From assembly GCA_963788215.1 (NCBI GenBank), contig CAWBFX010000005.1:62001-126000 (forward strand): DNA of 64,000 nucleotides. The letters are read 5' to 3'. This DNA is from AC-32 sp963788215 (GTDB lineage: Bacteria > Actinomycetota > Thermoleophilia > Gaiellales > Gaiellaceae). The notes beneath the pieces were generated by a model that was given only the letters and a program-made list of their open reading frames with translations, was not told the DNA's origin and ran no database searches. Positions 16,614-24,060 of this stretch are shown piece after piece (position 1 is the first letter of the stretch; the number at the start of each line of letters is the position of its first letter). A program made the translations under genes and the position numbers.

Positions 16614-17168
16614 ATGCAACCCGTGTCTGCGAACGAGGCGAGCGACGGCGAGCTGATTCTCCGCACCGGAAACGGTGATCGAAACGCGTTCGAGGTGCTC
16701 TACCGCCGTTATGCGCGCTCGGTTTTCGGGCTCGCCCTGCGCCGGCTGGGCGACCGCGGCCGCGCCGAGGACGCGGTCCAGGAGACGTTCGCCTCGATCT
16801 GGCGCGCCGCGCGCACGTACAAGCCTGAGCGCGGCCCGGGAGCGCCGTGGCTCTACGCCGTCGCGCGCAACGCGATCGTCGACCGCGGCCGGATGCGCCT
16901 CGAGCCCGCGGTCGAGACCCCCGAGGAAGTCTCGGGCGATGCCGGCCCCGCGGAGCGCGCCGAGGACAGCTGGACGAGCTGGCGCATCCACCGCGCCCTC
17001 GAGGAGCTGAACGAGAACGAGCGCACGGTGGTCGAGCTCGCGTACTGGAGCGGGCTCTCGCAATCCGAGGTCGCGGAGTACCTCGGAATCCCCTTGGGAA
17101 CTGTCAAAACACGGACGCGAGCCGCTCTGGCCCGGCTCGCCGACCTGCTGGAAGAGGAGCTGGGATAA
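16614..17168 (+). CDS. ECF-type RNA polymerase sigma factor
   Basis: 184 residues from ATG 16614 (an upstream in-frame GTG at 16554 would add 20 poorly structured residues). Region 2 is seen in DRNAFEVLYRRYARSVFGLA and AEDAVQETFASIWRAA; region 4 in LEELNENERTVVELAYWSG and SQSEVAEYLGIPLGTVKTR, a helix-turn-helix. It would direct RNA polymerase to a small stress or envelope regulon. The next gene, two bases downstream, encodes its membrane anti-sigma factor, so they form a pair of the SigK/RskA type. Confidence 0.92.
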   Translation: MQPVSANEASDGELILRTGNGDRNAFEVLYRRYARSVFGLALRRLGDRGRAEDAVQETFASIWRAARTYKPERGPGAPWLYAVARNAIVDRGRMRLEPAVETPEEVSGDAGPAERAEDSWTSWRIHRALEELNENERTVVELAYWSGLSQSEVAEYLGIPLGTVKTRTRAALARLADLLEEELG

Positions 17169-17170
17169 CG

Positions 17171-17767
17171 ATGACCGGGAAGCCTGACTTTCGCGACCTC
17201 GTGGGCGAGGACCTGACCCCCGAGGAGCGGGACCGCCTCGAGCACGTGCACGAACTTCTGATCGCCGCCGGGCCGCCGCCGGAGCTTCCGCCTGCGCTGG
17301 CGGAGCCCTCGACGGAGCTCGACGACCCGACCGGGCTTCCGCGCCGCCGCACGGGCGCCGTGCTCGCCCTCGCCGCGGCGCTCGCGCTCGTCGCCTTCCT
17401 CGGCGGCTTCATCGCCGGTCACACGAACGGGAACAGCTTCGACTCCGTCAAGGCGGTGCCGATGCACGGCGTCGGCGCGGCGCAGGCCGCGTCCGGCACG
17501 ATCGACATCGGCCAGCTCGACAGCCAGGGCAACTGGCCGCTGCAAGTCAAGGTCAGCCACCTGCCGACCCCGCCCAGGAACGGCTACTACGAGATGTTCC
17601 TGACGCGGCACGGCAAGATCGCCGCGACCTGCGGGACGTTCAACGTGCACGGCTCCACCGCGACCGTCCGGCTGAATGCGCCTTACAACCTCGGGCGCTT
17701 CGACGGCTGGGTCGTGACCATGGAGCGGCCGGGGAACAACGCCCACGAAGTCATGCTGACCACCTAG
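17171..17767 (+). CDS. Membrane anti-sigma factor (RskA-like)
   Basis: 198 residues: a cytoplasmic part of about 60 residues, one membrane helix (GAVLALAAALALVAFLGGFI, about 59-78) and an extracytoplasmic RskA-like domain (about 90-198) with GNWPLQVKVSHLPTPP and YYEMFLTRHGK. The cytoplasmic zinc-binding HxxxCxxC motif of many anti-sigma factors is absent. It should hold the upstream ECF sigma factor at the membrane until proteolysis releases it. Spacing of two bases shows co-transcription. The stop overlaps that of the convergent TOPRIM gene. Confidence 0.85.
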   Translation: MTGKPDFRDLVGEDLTPEERDRLEHVHELLIAAGPPPELPPALAEPSTELDDPTGLPRRRTGAVLALAAALALVAFLGGFIAGHTNGNSFDSVKAVPMHGVGAAQAASGTIDIGQLDSQGNWPLQVKVSHLPTPPRNGYYEMFLTRHGKIAATCGTFNVHGSTATVRLNAPYNLGRFDGWVVTMERPGNNAHEVMLTT

Positions 17768-18276
17768 ACGTGCGCGAGCACGCGGTCGAGAGGCCGGGGC
17801 ATCCGCTCGAGCTCGAGCGCATCCACCAGTAGCTCCGCGTACTTGTGCTTGCGGTTCCACATGAAGCCGTGCAGCTGCTCTTCGATCGACTCGGCCCGGT
17901 GCGCGGGCTGCTTCTGGTACGTCCGGAACGCGCGGAGGTCGCCCTGCTCGGCCAGCACTCGCTCCATCCCGGCCGGCCCGACCGCCCGGGTCAGCTCGTC
18001 CTCGAGGTCTCGCGTGCAGGCGTAGAAGCCGGCGCGCTCGAGCTCCTCGCGGTCGCGGCATCCCAGCGCCCGGAGGAAATGCCGCTCTTCCCCGGCGTCG
18101 TAGAGGCCGGCGAGGGGAACGCCGCGGTACTCCTCGAGGACGCGTAGGAGGTTCCCGTAGCCGCCCATCGGCACGATTGCGACCCCCTCGGCCTCGAGAT
18201 CACGACCGCGGCGCCGCGCGAGTGCCTCGACGGCCACGCGGTCGCTGGTGCCCTCGACGAGAACGGCTGCGCGCAG
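17764..18276 (-). CDS. OLD-like TOPRIM-domain protein, stand-alone
   Basis: About 170 residues. The N terminus RAAVLVEGTSDRVAVEALA contains the conserved Glu of the TOPRIM fold (VEG), and LAGLYDAGEE provides the DxD-like acidic position; YACTRDLEDEL and RTYQKQPAHR follow, as in the TOPRIM part of OLD-family nucleases. The ATPase half found in full OLD proteins is absent. The motif begins upstream of the first canonical start (GTG 18237); the frame contains CTG at 18276 in the right place, so that start is proposed. The gene is 4 bp downstream of thyX. Possible nicking or nucleotidyl-transfer enzyme; function unproven. Confidence 0.68.
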   Translation of the reverse strand: MRAAVLVEGTSDRVAVEALARRRGRDLEAEGVAIVPMGGYGNLLRVLEEYRGVPLAGLYDAGEERHFLRALGCRDREELERAGFYACTRDLEDELTRAVGPAGMERVLAEQGDLRAFRTYQKQPAHRAESIEEQLHGFMWNRKHKYAELLVDALELERMPRPLDRVLAHV

Positions 18277-18280
18277 CCGG

Positions 18281-18989
18281 CTAGGGCGCGACGCGCCCGT
18301 TGGCGACGAACGCCTCGTACGTGATCGGCATGTACTGCTCGAGGAAGCGCTCGCACGCCTCGGCGTAGCGCCGGATCTCGCGCTGAGCCGTCTCCGCGTT
18401 GCGGAGCGAGAGGAAATTCATCAGCGAGCGCGCATTGATCGTCCAGTAGAACTCGGTGTAGGCGCCGACGGGCAGCGCGCAGCGGGCGAGCTCGCGCGCC
18501 ACTCCCAGCTCGACCAGCTGCTCGTAGGCCAGGTACGCCATCTCGTAGACCGCCTGCAGCTTCGCGCGCGTGGCCTCGGCGACCTCGTCCGAGACCGGCT
18601 CGAAGGAGTACGCGCCCGGCTTGCCCACCTGGCTGCGCACGTCCTCGGGCGCCGGCACGTAGAAGTCGTCGGTCGCCTTCGCATAGCGCAGGCTGAACTC
18701 GTTGAACGAACCGACCCGGTGACGCATCCACTCGCGCGCGACGAACAGGGGACAGCGGATGTGGAACCGGAACGAGTTGTGCTCGAAGGGCGTTCCGTGG
18801 CGGTCGCGCATGAGGAAGCGGATCAGGCCCTCGTCAGAGCTCGTCCATCTCCTCCTTGCGGCGAGCGAAGCTGACGCGCGCGCCGTTGACCACGGAGAGG
18901 TCGTCCGCCATGGCGTCGTCGAGCCGCACGAAGCCGTGGTCGAGAACGCGGATCGTGTTCTCGGGTATCACTTCGGGCGTGACGGCCAC
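18281..18989 (-). CDS. thyX: FAD-dependent thymidylate synthase ThyX, frameshifted
   Basis: The N-terminal part from GTG 18989 reads VRLDDAMADDLSVVNGARVS and stops after KEEMDEL; the rest continues one frame over as SDEGLIRFLMRDRHGTPFEH with the ThyX motif in REWMRHRVGSFNEFSLRYA (RHR...S form). Dropping one base near 18839 gives one continuous protein of about 235 residues. ThyX makes dTMP from dUMP using methylene-tetrahydrofolate and FAD, and is normally essential where thyA is absent. The start is supported by TACACT 7 nt upstream. Single extra base again suggests sequence error rather than a true loss. Confidence 0.86.
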
Positions 18990-19654
18990 GGCGGCGAGTG
19001 TACCGGGGCTATATGTCGGCACCTCCGGCTGGTCCTACCCGACCTGGCGGCCTGGCTTCTACCCCGCAGGGACGCAGCCGCGCGACTTCCTCGGCTTCTA
19101 CGCAGAGCGCTTCCAGACGGTCGAGCTGAACACGACCGGCTACCGCCTGCCCGCCGAGGAGCAGTTCTCCCGCTGGGCGGCGCAGGTGCCGCCGGGCTTC
19201 CACTTCGCGCCGAAGATGAACGCCCACCGGCGCGTCGACGCCGCCACCTTCGCGGAGCGCGTCTCGCTCCTCGGCGACCGCCTCGGCCCGATCCGCGTGC
19301 TCGTCGGCTCGGCGCTCGACCAGGGCCTGCTCACGCTCGTGCTCGGGTCGTTCGACCCCGACGTGGAGCTCGCGTTCGACTTCCGGCACGGCTCGTGGGA
19401 GGGCGTCGAGGCGGAGCTGCCGGCAGAACGCCGTGCGCGTGAACGAGCTCGAGGCGAACGCGCCGTTCCGCTACCTGCGGTTTCGCGACCCGCCCTATGA
19501 CGAGACCGCCCTCGCCGGCTGGGCGCAGCGGCTACGGCCGCTGCTCGACGAGGGCGTGCGCGTCTTCTGCTACTTCAAGCACGAGGACGAGCCCACGGGC
19601 CCGGCCTACGCAGAGCGGCTAGCTCAGCTGCTGACCTCGTCGATGACCTCGTAG
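18979..19654 (+). CDS. DUF72 family protein, frameshifted
   Basis: The first part, from GTG 18979, reads LYVGTSGWSYPTWRPGFYP, with FAERFQTVELNTTGYRLP and LAFDFRHGSW, all typical of DUF72 (a TIM-barrel-like family without known function). Near 19424 the frame breaks: the continuation VRVNELEANAPFRYLRFRDPP and VFCYFKHEDEPTGPAYAERL lies one frame over, so a one-base insertion is inferred. Restored length would be about 224 residues. The start overlaps the divergent thyX start by 11 bp. The end overlaps the convergent small gene at 19624. Confidence 0.8.
18997..19002 (-). promoter_or_regulatory. -10 hexamer TACACT, leaderless start of thyX
   Basis: On the minus strand TACACT is followed by 7 nt and the GTG at 18989; there is no Shine-Dalgarno. 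It lies within the N-terminal codons of DUF72. Confidence 0.5.
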
Positions 19655-19926
19655 ACCGCGTCCGCACCGACCGACTCGACATGCGGCGCCATCGCCTGCG
19701 TGCGCTCCTCCTGCTGCTGTCGCATCTCGTCGGAGCCCATGTTGCTGATGTCATCGCTCTCCATCATCCCGAACGCGACGATCTCGTCGGGGTCGTTCAT
19801 GTTCCGCGCGACGTAGGCGCGGACGCCCTCGGGCCAGTCGGAGCGGTCGCCCTCCCACGCCTTGCGCCAGTCTTCGTAGCTGCCCGGCTTGAGCTTGCGC
19901 ACTGTCAGCGCAACGTATTTCGCCAC
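19624..19926 (-). CDS. Hypothetical dimeric alpha/beta-barrel-like protein (100 aa)
   Basis: 100 residues with YVALTVRKLKPGSYEDWRKAW at the start and a repeating strand-helix pattern resembling antibiotic-biosynthesis-monooxygenase (ABM-like) ferredoxin folds; this is a shape-level guess. Met-rich middle (FGMMESDDISNMGSDEMRQ). GTG start with AGGAGGG seven bases upstream, a strong ribosome site. Convergent with DUF72 and in tandem with the upstream aminotransferase (9-bp gap), so probably the second gene of that operon. Confidence 0.62.
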   Translation of the reverse strand: MAKYVALTVRKLKPGSYEDWRKAWEGDRSDWPEGVRAYVARNMNDPDEIVAFGMMESDDISNMGSDEMRQQQEERTQAMAPHVESVGADAVYEVIDEVSS

Positions 19927-19935
19927 GGTTCCCTC

Positions 19936-21072
19936 CTAGTTCGGGGTCGCAGCGATCCTACTCCTGCTCAGCTCCACGATCTGGTCGACGGCGGAGCGCA
20001 GCTCGTCGTCGGTGTTGAAGAAGTGCGGGCCGAGCCGCAGACCGACCTCGGGGCGGCTGTCGCAGATCGTCCCTCGCGCCGCGAGCTCCGCGCAGACGCC
20101 GTCGGGATCCGGGACGCGGACGACCACGGTGCCGCCGCGCTCGGCGGGCTCGCGCGGGCTGACGATCTCGAGGCCCGCTTCCTCCAGGAGCCGGATGAGC
20201 AGCGTCGTCTGCTCGAGCGAGCGGGCGCGGATCCGCTCGACGCCGACCTCCTCGATCACGTCGTAGCCGGCGGTGGCGGCGTACAAGGCCGGCACGTTCG
20301 GCGTCCCGGTCAGGAAGCGCCAGGCTCCTTCCGCGTAGTCGTGCTCGGGCTCGAACGCGAACGGCCGCGCGTGCGCGTGCCAGCCGGTCAGCGCCGGCTC
20401 CAGGGTCTCCGCCAAATCGGGCCGCACGTAGAGCCATCCCGCCCCCGGACCACCGCAGAGCCACTTGACCGAGCCGCCGACGGCGAAGTCGACTCCGAGC
20501 GCGGTCACGTCCAGCGGCACCGTGCCGACCGACTGGTACGCGTCGAGCACGACCAGTGCGCCCGTCTCGTGGGCGCGCGCGACGATCGCCTCGACGTCCT
20601 GGATGCGCCCGGTGCGGAAGAGAACGTGCGTGACCGGCACGAGGAGCGTTCGCTCGTCGATCGCCTCAACCACGCCCTCGTCGTCCGCCGCGACGACGAT
20701 CTCGGCTCCGCGCGCCGCCTGGTACAGGTAGCGAACCGAGGGAAAGTTGCCCTCCTCGTAGACGACGCGCCGCCGCTCGCCGTCGAACGCGAAGCAGGAG
20801 AGAACGACCGCTTCGGCGATCGTCACGTTCTGGTGCATCGAGACGCTTCCGGCGGGTGCTCCGATTAGTCGCGCGATCTGGTCGCCGACCGTGACCGGCA
20901 GCTCCCACCAGCCGTCCTCCCAGGCGAGAACGCCGCGTGTCTTCCACGCATGCGCGTAGGCCAGCAGCCGCTGCTCGGCCTCGGCCGGCATCGCGCCGAG
21001 CGAGTGGTTGATGAGGTACGTCGTCTCCGCGAGGATCGGAAAGCCGTCGCGGTAGTCGAGCAGGTCGCGCAC
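19936..21072 (-). CDS. PLP-dependent aminotransferase class V
   Basis: 378 residues from GTG 21072. Fold-type I class V features: YLINHSLGAMP near the N terminus, DAYQSVGTVPLDV with the cofactor-binding Asp, and GGSVKWLCGGPGAGWLYV with the Schiff-base Lys. The layout is like kynureninase or isopenicillin-N-epimerase-type enzymes; the substrate is open. An in-frame extension upstream lacks family similarity, so GTG at the point where VRDLLDYRDGFP begins was used. It is divergent from the subtilase gene, with 143 bp between. Confidence 0.85.
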   Translation of the reverse strand: MRDLLDYRDGFPILAETTYLINHSLGAMPAEAEQRLLAYAHAWKTRGVLAWEDGWWELPVTVGDQIARLIGAPAGSVSMHQNVTIAEAVVLSCFAFDGERRRVVYEEGNFPSVRYLYQAARGAEIVVAADDEGVVEAIDERTLLVPVTHVLFRTGRIQDVEAIVARAHETGALVVLDAYQSVGTVPLDVTALGVDFAVGGSVKWLCGGPGAGWLYVRPDLAETLEPALTGWHAHARPFAFEPEHDYAEGAWRFLTGTPNVPALYAATAGYDVIEEVGVERIRARSLEQTTLLIRLLEEAGLEIVSPREPAERGGTVVVRVPDPDGVCAELAARGTICDSRPEVGLRLGPHFFNTDDELRSAVDQIVELSRSRIAATPN

Positions 21073-21122
21073 GGGGACCGAGTATTCCTGATCCCTCGAT
21101 CGAGTGAACCGAGCGGCGAATC

Positions 21123-21164
21123 CCCTATCAGGGTGATGGGCCGACGCCTCCCGCGGCCTAGGTT
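21123..21164 (+). promoter_or_regulatory. Dyad and -10 box upstream of subtilase
   Basis: CCCTATCAGGG (21123-21133) is an interrupted inverted repeat (CCCT-ATC-AGGG). TAGGTT (21159-21164) fits the -10 pattern used elsewhere in the window; the dyad is centred about 33 bp before it, over the -35 position, where a transcription factor would act. The predicted 5' leader to TTG 21216 is about 45 nt and carries AAGGGGA as ribosome site. Confidence 0.4.
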
Positions 21165-21215
21165 CTGCGCAGTTCTGAACGGCGCAAGGCACCGAGACAC
21201 GGGAAGGGGAATCGG

Positions 21216-22982
21216 TTGCAGGAGCAGAAGGGCGGAACCGGAGGCGACTCGCGCGCAAGCGGTCTCTGGGGCGCGCGCAGAGGAGGCCAGGGCTCGACGG
21301 GTGGCCGGCGCAGCTCCCTCAGGCGCGGCTTCGCGGTGCTCCTGCTCCTGGCGCTCGCCGCTCCTTTCGCAGCCGGCGCCCGCGGCAACAGGGACCACGG
21401 AGCGCGGAGCTACCTCGCGCCGTCCCTCGAGCGCGCCGCGGCGGAGACGCCGAACGCCTCGGTCCACGTGATCGTCCAGAGCGCCGACGGCGCGAGCGAC
21501 GCGCAGAGCGCGCTCGACGGGCTCGGCGACTCTTCGCGGGCTCTCGGCATCGTCGACGCCGCGGCCGGCGTGGTGCAGGCGCAAGACCTGACGCAGCTCG
21601 CCGACCAGCCGGGGCTCGTGATCACGCCCGACAACCCCGTCGTCCTCGACGCGCGGCGCAACAACGGGCAGTACGGCTCCGACCAGGTCTGGACGAAGGC
21701 TGTCGGCGTCGACCAGCTCTGGCCGGGAGACTGCCGGCAGAGGAACCGGTGCGGCACCGGGCCGCACGTCGACGGCCCCGCCCCGACGATCGCCTTCATC
21801 GACTCCGGCATCGAGGCCGACCGCAGCGATTTCGGCGACCGCGTGCTCGCGCAGGTCGACCTGACGACGCTCCCGGACAACTCGCCGGGCGACGGCTTCG
21901 GGCACGGGACGCTCGTGGCCGGGCTGGCGGCCGGCTCGTCGCCGAGCTACACGGGCGCCGCCCCGACCGCGGGGATCGTCTCGCTCGACGTCATGGACGA
22001 CCACGGAACGGCGAAGACGAGCGACGTCATCCGCGCGACGCAGTGGATCCTCCAGAACCACGAGCAGTACGGGATCCGCGTGGCGAACCTCTCGCTCCAT
22101 TCCGGAACCGCGTCGAGCTTCCGCTGGGACCCGCTCGACAAGGCCGTGGAGAAGCTCTGGCTCTCGGGAGTGGTCGTCGTCGCCTCGGCCGGGAACTACG
22201 GCAACGGCGGCCACCCGGTGCGCATGGGCTACGCGCCCGCGAACGACCCGTTCGTGATCACCGTCGGCGCGCTCGACCTGCACAACTCCACGAACACCGA
22301 GCGCGTGGACGTGCCGAACTGGTCGGCCTGGGGGTTCACCTACGACGGCTTCGCAAAGCCCGAGCTGAGCGCGCCCGGCCGGACGATCACGGGCCCCGTG
22401 CCGGCCGATTCTGAGCTCGCCAACGATCCGAAGGGTAAGAGCAAGGTCGTTCAGACCGCAGACGGCACGTACATGACGCTGTCCGGGACCTCGCTCTCGG
22501 CGCCGATCGTCTCGGGCGTCGTCTCCGACCTGCTCGCCCTGCGCCCGAACTTGAGGCCGGACCAGGTGAAGGGCGCCCTGATGCTGAGCGCGCAGACGCT
22601 GCGCAAGGTGCGCAACTTCGCCGCGGGCGTCGGCGAGGTCTCCGCTCCTGCAGCGATCGGAGTCGCCGTCCCGCCGAACCCCAACCGCGGGCTCGACCGC
22701 TTCCTGGTCGCCGACCCCACGGGCGACGGCGTGATCTTCGACGACGCGGCCTGGCTCGCGGCAGCGAAGGCCTCGCGTACCTGGAACGACGTCTCCTGGA
22801 GCGACGGCTGGGCCGGCGCGGCGTGGTCGCTCGTCTCCTGGAGTGCCGTCTCCTGGTCGGATGTCTCCTGGAGCGACGTCTCGTGGAGCGACGTGTCCTG
22901 GTCGGACGTCTCCTGGTCGGACGTCTCCTGGAGCGACGCGCCCTGGTGGAAGGTCTTCGCCGACTCCGGCGACGGCGGCTAG
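21216..22982 (+). CDS. Secreted S8 (subtilisin-like) peptidase with VSWSD repeat tail
   Basis: 588 residues, TTG start with AAGGGGA upstream. After a basic N terminus a membrane helix/signal peptide FAVLLLLALAAPFAAGARG, then a propeptide-like region (about 70-150). Catalytic triad: Asp in FIDSGIEADRSDF, His in GFGHGTLVAGLAAG, Ser in LSGTSLSAPIVSG; the oxyanion Asn is in SAGNYGNGG. The end (523-588) is Trp-rich and holds seven tandem five-residue units, VSWSA then VSWSD six times. It is an exported protease, with the tail perhaps serving surface attachment. It is followed 4 bp overlapping by a convergent epimerase gene. Confidence 0.92.
   Translation: MQEQKGGTGGDSRASGLWGARRGGQGSTGGRRSSLRRGFAVLLLLALAAPFAAGARGNRDHGARSYLAPSLERAAAETPNASVHVIVQSADGASDAQSALDGLGDSSRALGIVDAAAGVVQAQDLTQLADQPGLVITPDNPVVLDARRNNGQYGSDQVWTKAVGVDQLWPGDCRQRNRCGTGPHVDGPAPTIAFIDSGIEADRSDFGDRVLAQVDLTTLPDNSPGDGFGHGTLVAGLAAGSSPSYTGAAPTAGIVSLDVMDDHGTAKTSDVIRATQWILQNHEQYGIRVANLSLHSGTASSFRWDPLDKAVEKLWLSGVVVVASAGNYGNGGHPVRMGYAPANDPFVITVGALDLHNSTNTERVDVPNWSAWGFTYDGFAKPELSAPGRTITGPVPADSELANDPKGKSKVVQTADGTYMTLSGTSLSAPIVSGVVSDLLALRPNLRPDQVKGALMLSAQTLRKVRNFAAGVGEVSAPAAIGVAVPPNPNRGLDRFLVADPTGDGVIFDDAAWLAAAKASRTWNDVSWSDGWAGAAWSLVSWSAVSWSDVSWSDVSWSDVSWSDVSWSDVSWSDAPWWKVFADSGDGG
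22833..22937 (+). repeat. Tandem 15-bp repeat coding VSWS(D/A) x7
   Basis: Seven units of 15 bp encode VSWSA and six VSWSD. Synonymous positions vary (GTCTCCTGG/GTCTCGTGG/GTGTCCTGG; AGCGAC/TCGGAC), so the repeat is kept at the protein level and is not a very recent slippage product. Confidence 0.9.
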
Positions 22983-24010
22983 GAGACCTTCTTCAAGAGA
23001 CCCAGCGCGCGCTGATCCCACGGGACGCGGTGCGTGACCCCGGCCGCGCGAAGCTCCTCGCGGTGCGCCAGGTACCAGTCGTAGGTCTCGCAGAGCGCCT
23101 GCTCGTTCGAGAGCCGCGGCGCGTAGCCGAGCTCGCGCTGCGCCTTCGAGATGTCGACGTACGAGTCGCGGTGCGCAGTGCGGTAGTGCCATTCGGCGAG
23201 CGGTGAGAGCCGCGCCGCCTCGAGTGCCCGCAGCGCGAGCTCGGCCGGCTTCGCGGGGACCGGCCGCAGCCGGCTGCCGGAGCCCGCGTGCGCGATCAGC
23301 CCCTCGAGGTCGGAGCGGACGGTGCCGAACTCCGCGGCGCCGATGTTGAAGGTCTCGCCGGCGACGTCCGCCTCCGCCGCGCTCACGGTGGCGTCGACGA
23401 GGTCCTCGACCGCGAGCAGCTGGTAACGGTTCGTGCCGTCGCCGAGGATCGGGATGCGCCGGCCCTCGCGAATCCAGTCGAACAGGATCTCGAAGACGCC
23501 GAGGCGCTCGGGGCCTACGAAGGTCTTCGGGCGCAGGACGACGACCTCGAGGCCGCGGCGGGCGACGCGGCGCGCCACGCGCTCGGCCTCGATCTTCGAC
23601 TCGCCGTAGTGGCCGACCCCGACGAGCGGCGCGTCCTCGCGCAGCGGGTGGTGCTTCGGGACGCCGTAGACCGCGGTCGACGAGATCAGGACGGCGCGTC
23701 GGACTCCTGCCTCCAGGGCCGCGACCAGCGTGACCGCGGCGCCGTCCACGTTGACGGAGCGGATCGACTCGCGCGAGGCCTGGATCGGCAGGGCGGCTGC
23801 CGCGTGGACGAGGACGTCGGCGCCCTCGACCAGCCGGGCGGCGGCGGACGGATCTCGAACGTCGCCGCGCAGCTCTTCCACGTCGCGCTCGAGGTCGGGG
23901 TCGTCGAGCGGCGCGACGTCGAGCGTGCGCACCTCGTGGCCGTCGGCGACGAGGCGCCGCGCGAGGTGCAGGCCGAGGAAGCCCGCGCCGCCTGAGATCG
24001 CCCAGCGCAC
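22979..24010 (-). CDS. NAD-dependent epimerase/dehydratase
   Basis: 343 residues. Rossmann motif ISGGAGFLGLHLARRL at the N terminus, SSTAVYG, and the catalytic YGESK (GVGHYGESKIEAER) identify an extended SDR acting on nucleotide sugars. C-terminal half (FNIGAAEFGTVRSDLEGLI, YVDISKAQRELGYAPRLS) is typical of UDP- or GDP-sugar epimerases/reductases. Exact substrate unknown. GTG 24010 follows TAACGT by 7 nt, so it is probably leaderless. The gene is divergent from the lytic transglycosylase at 24061. Confidence 0.85.
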   Translation of the reverse strand: MRWAISGGAGFLGLHLARRLVADGHEVRTLDVAPLDDPDLERDVEELRGDVRDPSAAARLVEGADVLVHAAAALPIQASRESIRSVNVDGAAVTLVAALEAGVRRAVLISSTAVYGVPKHHPLREDAPLVGVGHYGESKIEAERVARRVARRGLEVVVLRPKTFVGPERLGVFEILFDWIREGRRIPILGDGTNRYQLLAVEDLVDATVSAAEADVAGETFNIGAAEFGTVRSDLEGLIAHAGSGSRLRPVPAKPAELALRALEAARLSPLAEWHYRTAHRDSYVDISKAQRELGYAPRLSNEQALCETYDWYLAHREELRAAGVTHRVPWDQRALGLLKKVS

Positions 24011-24017
24011 GTGCTCG

Positions 24018-24023
24018 ACGTTA
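24018..24023 (-). promoter_or_regulatory. -10 hexamer TAACGT, leaderless start of epimerase
   Basis: On the minus strand TAACGT is followed by 7 nt and the GTG at 24010. Confidence 0.5.
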
Positions 24024-24060
24024 GAGGAAACGCGGCGCCGCCCGCGAACCGGGACCGTTC

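Noticed and set aside
22833..22937. Possible CRISPR-like array
   Set aside because: Units are 15 bp, contiguous with no spacers, in frame and coding for VSWSD in a protease.
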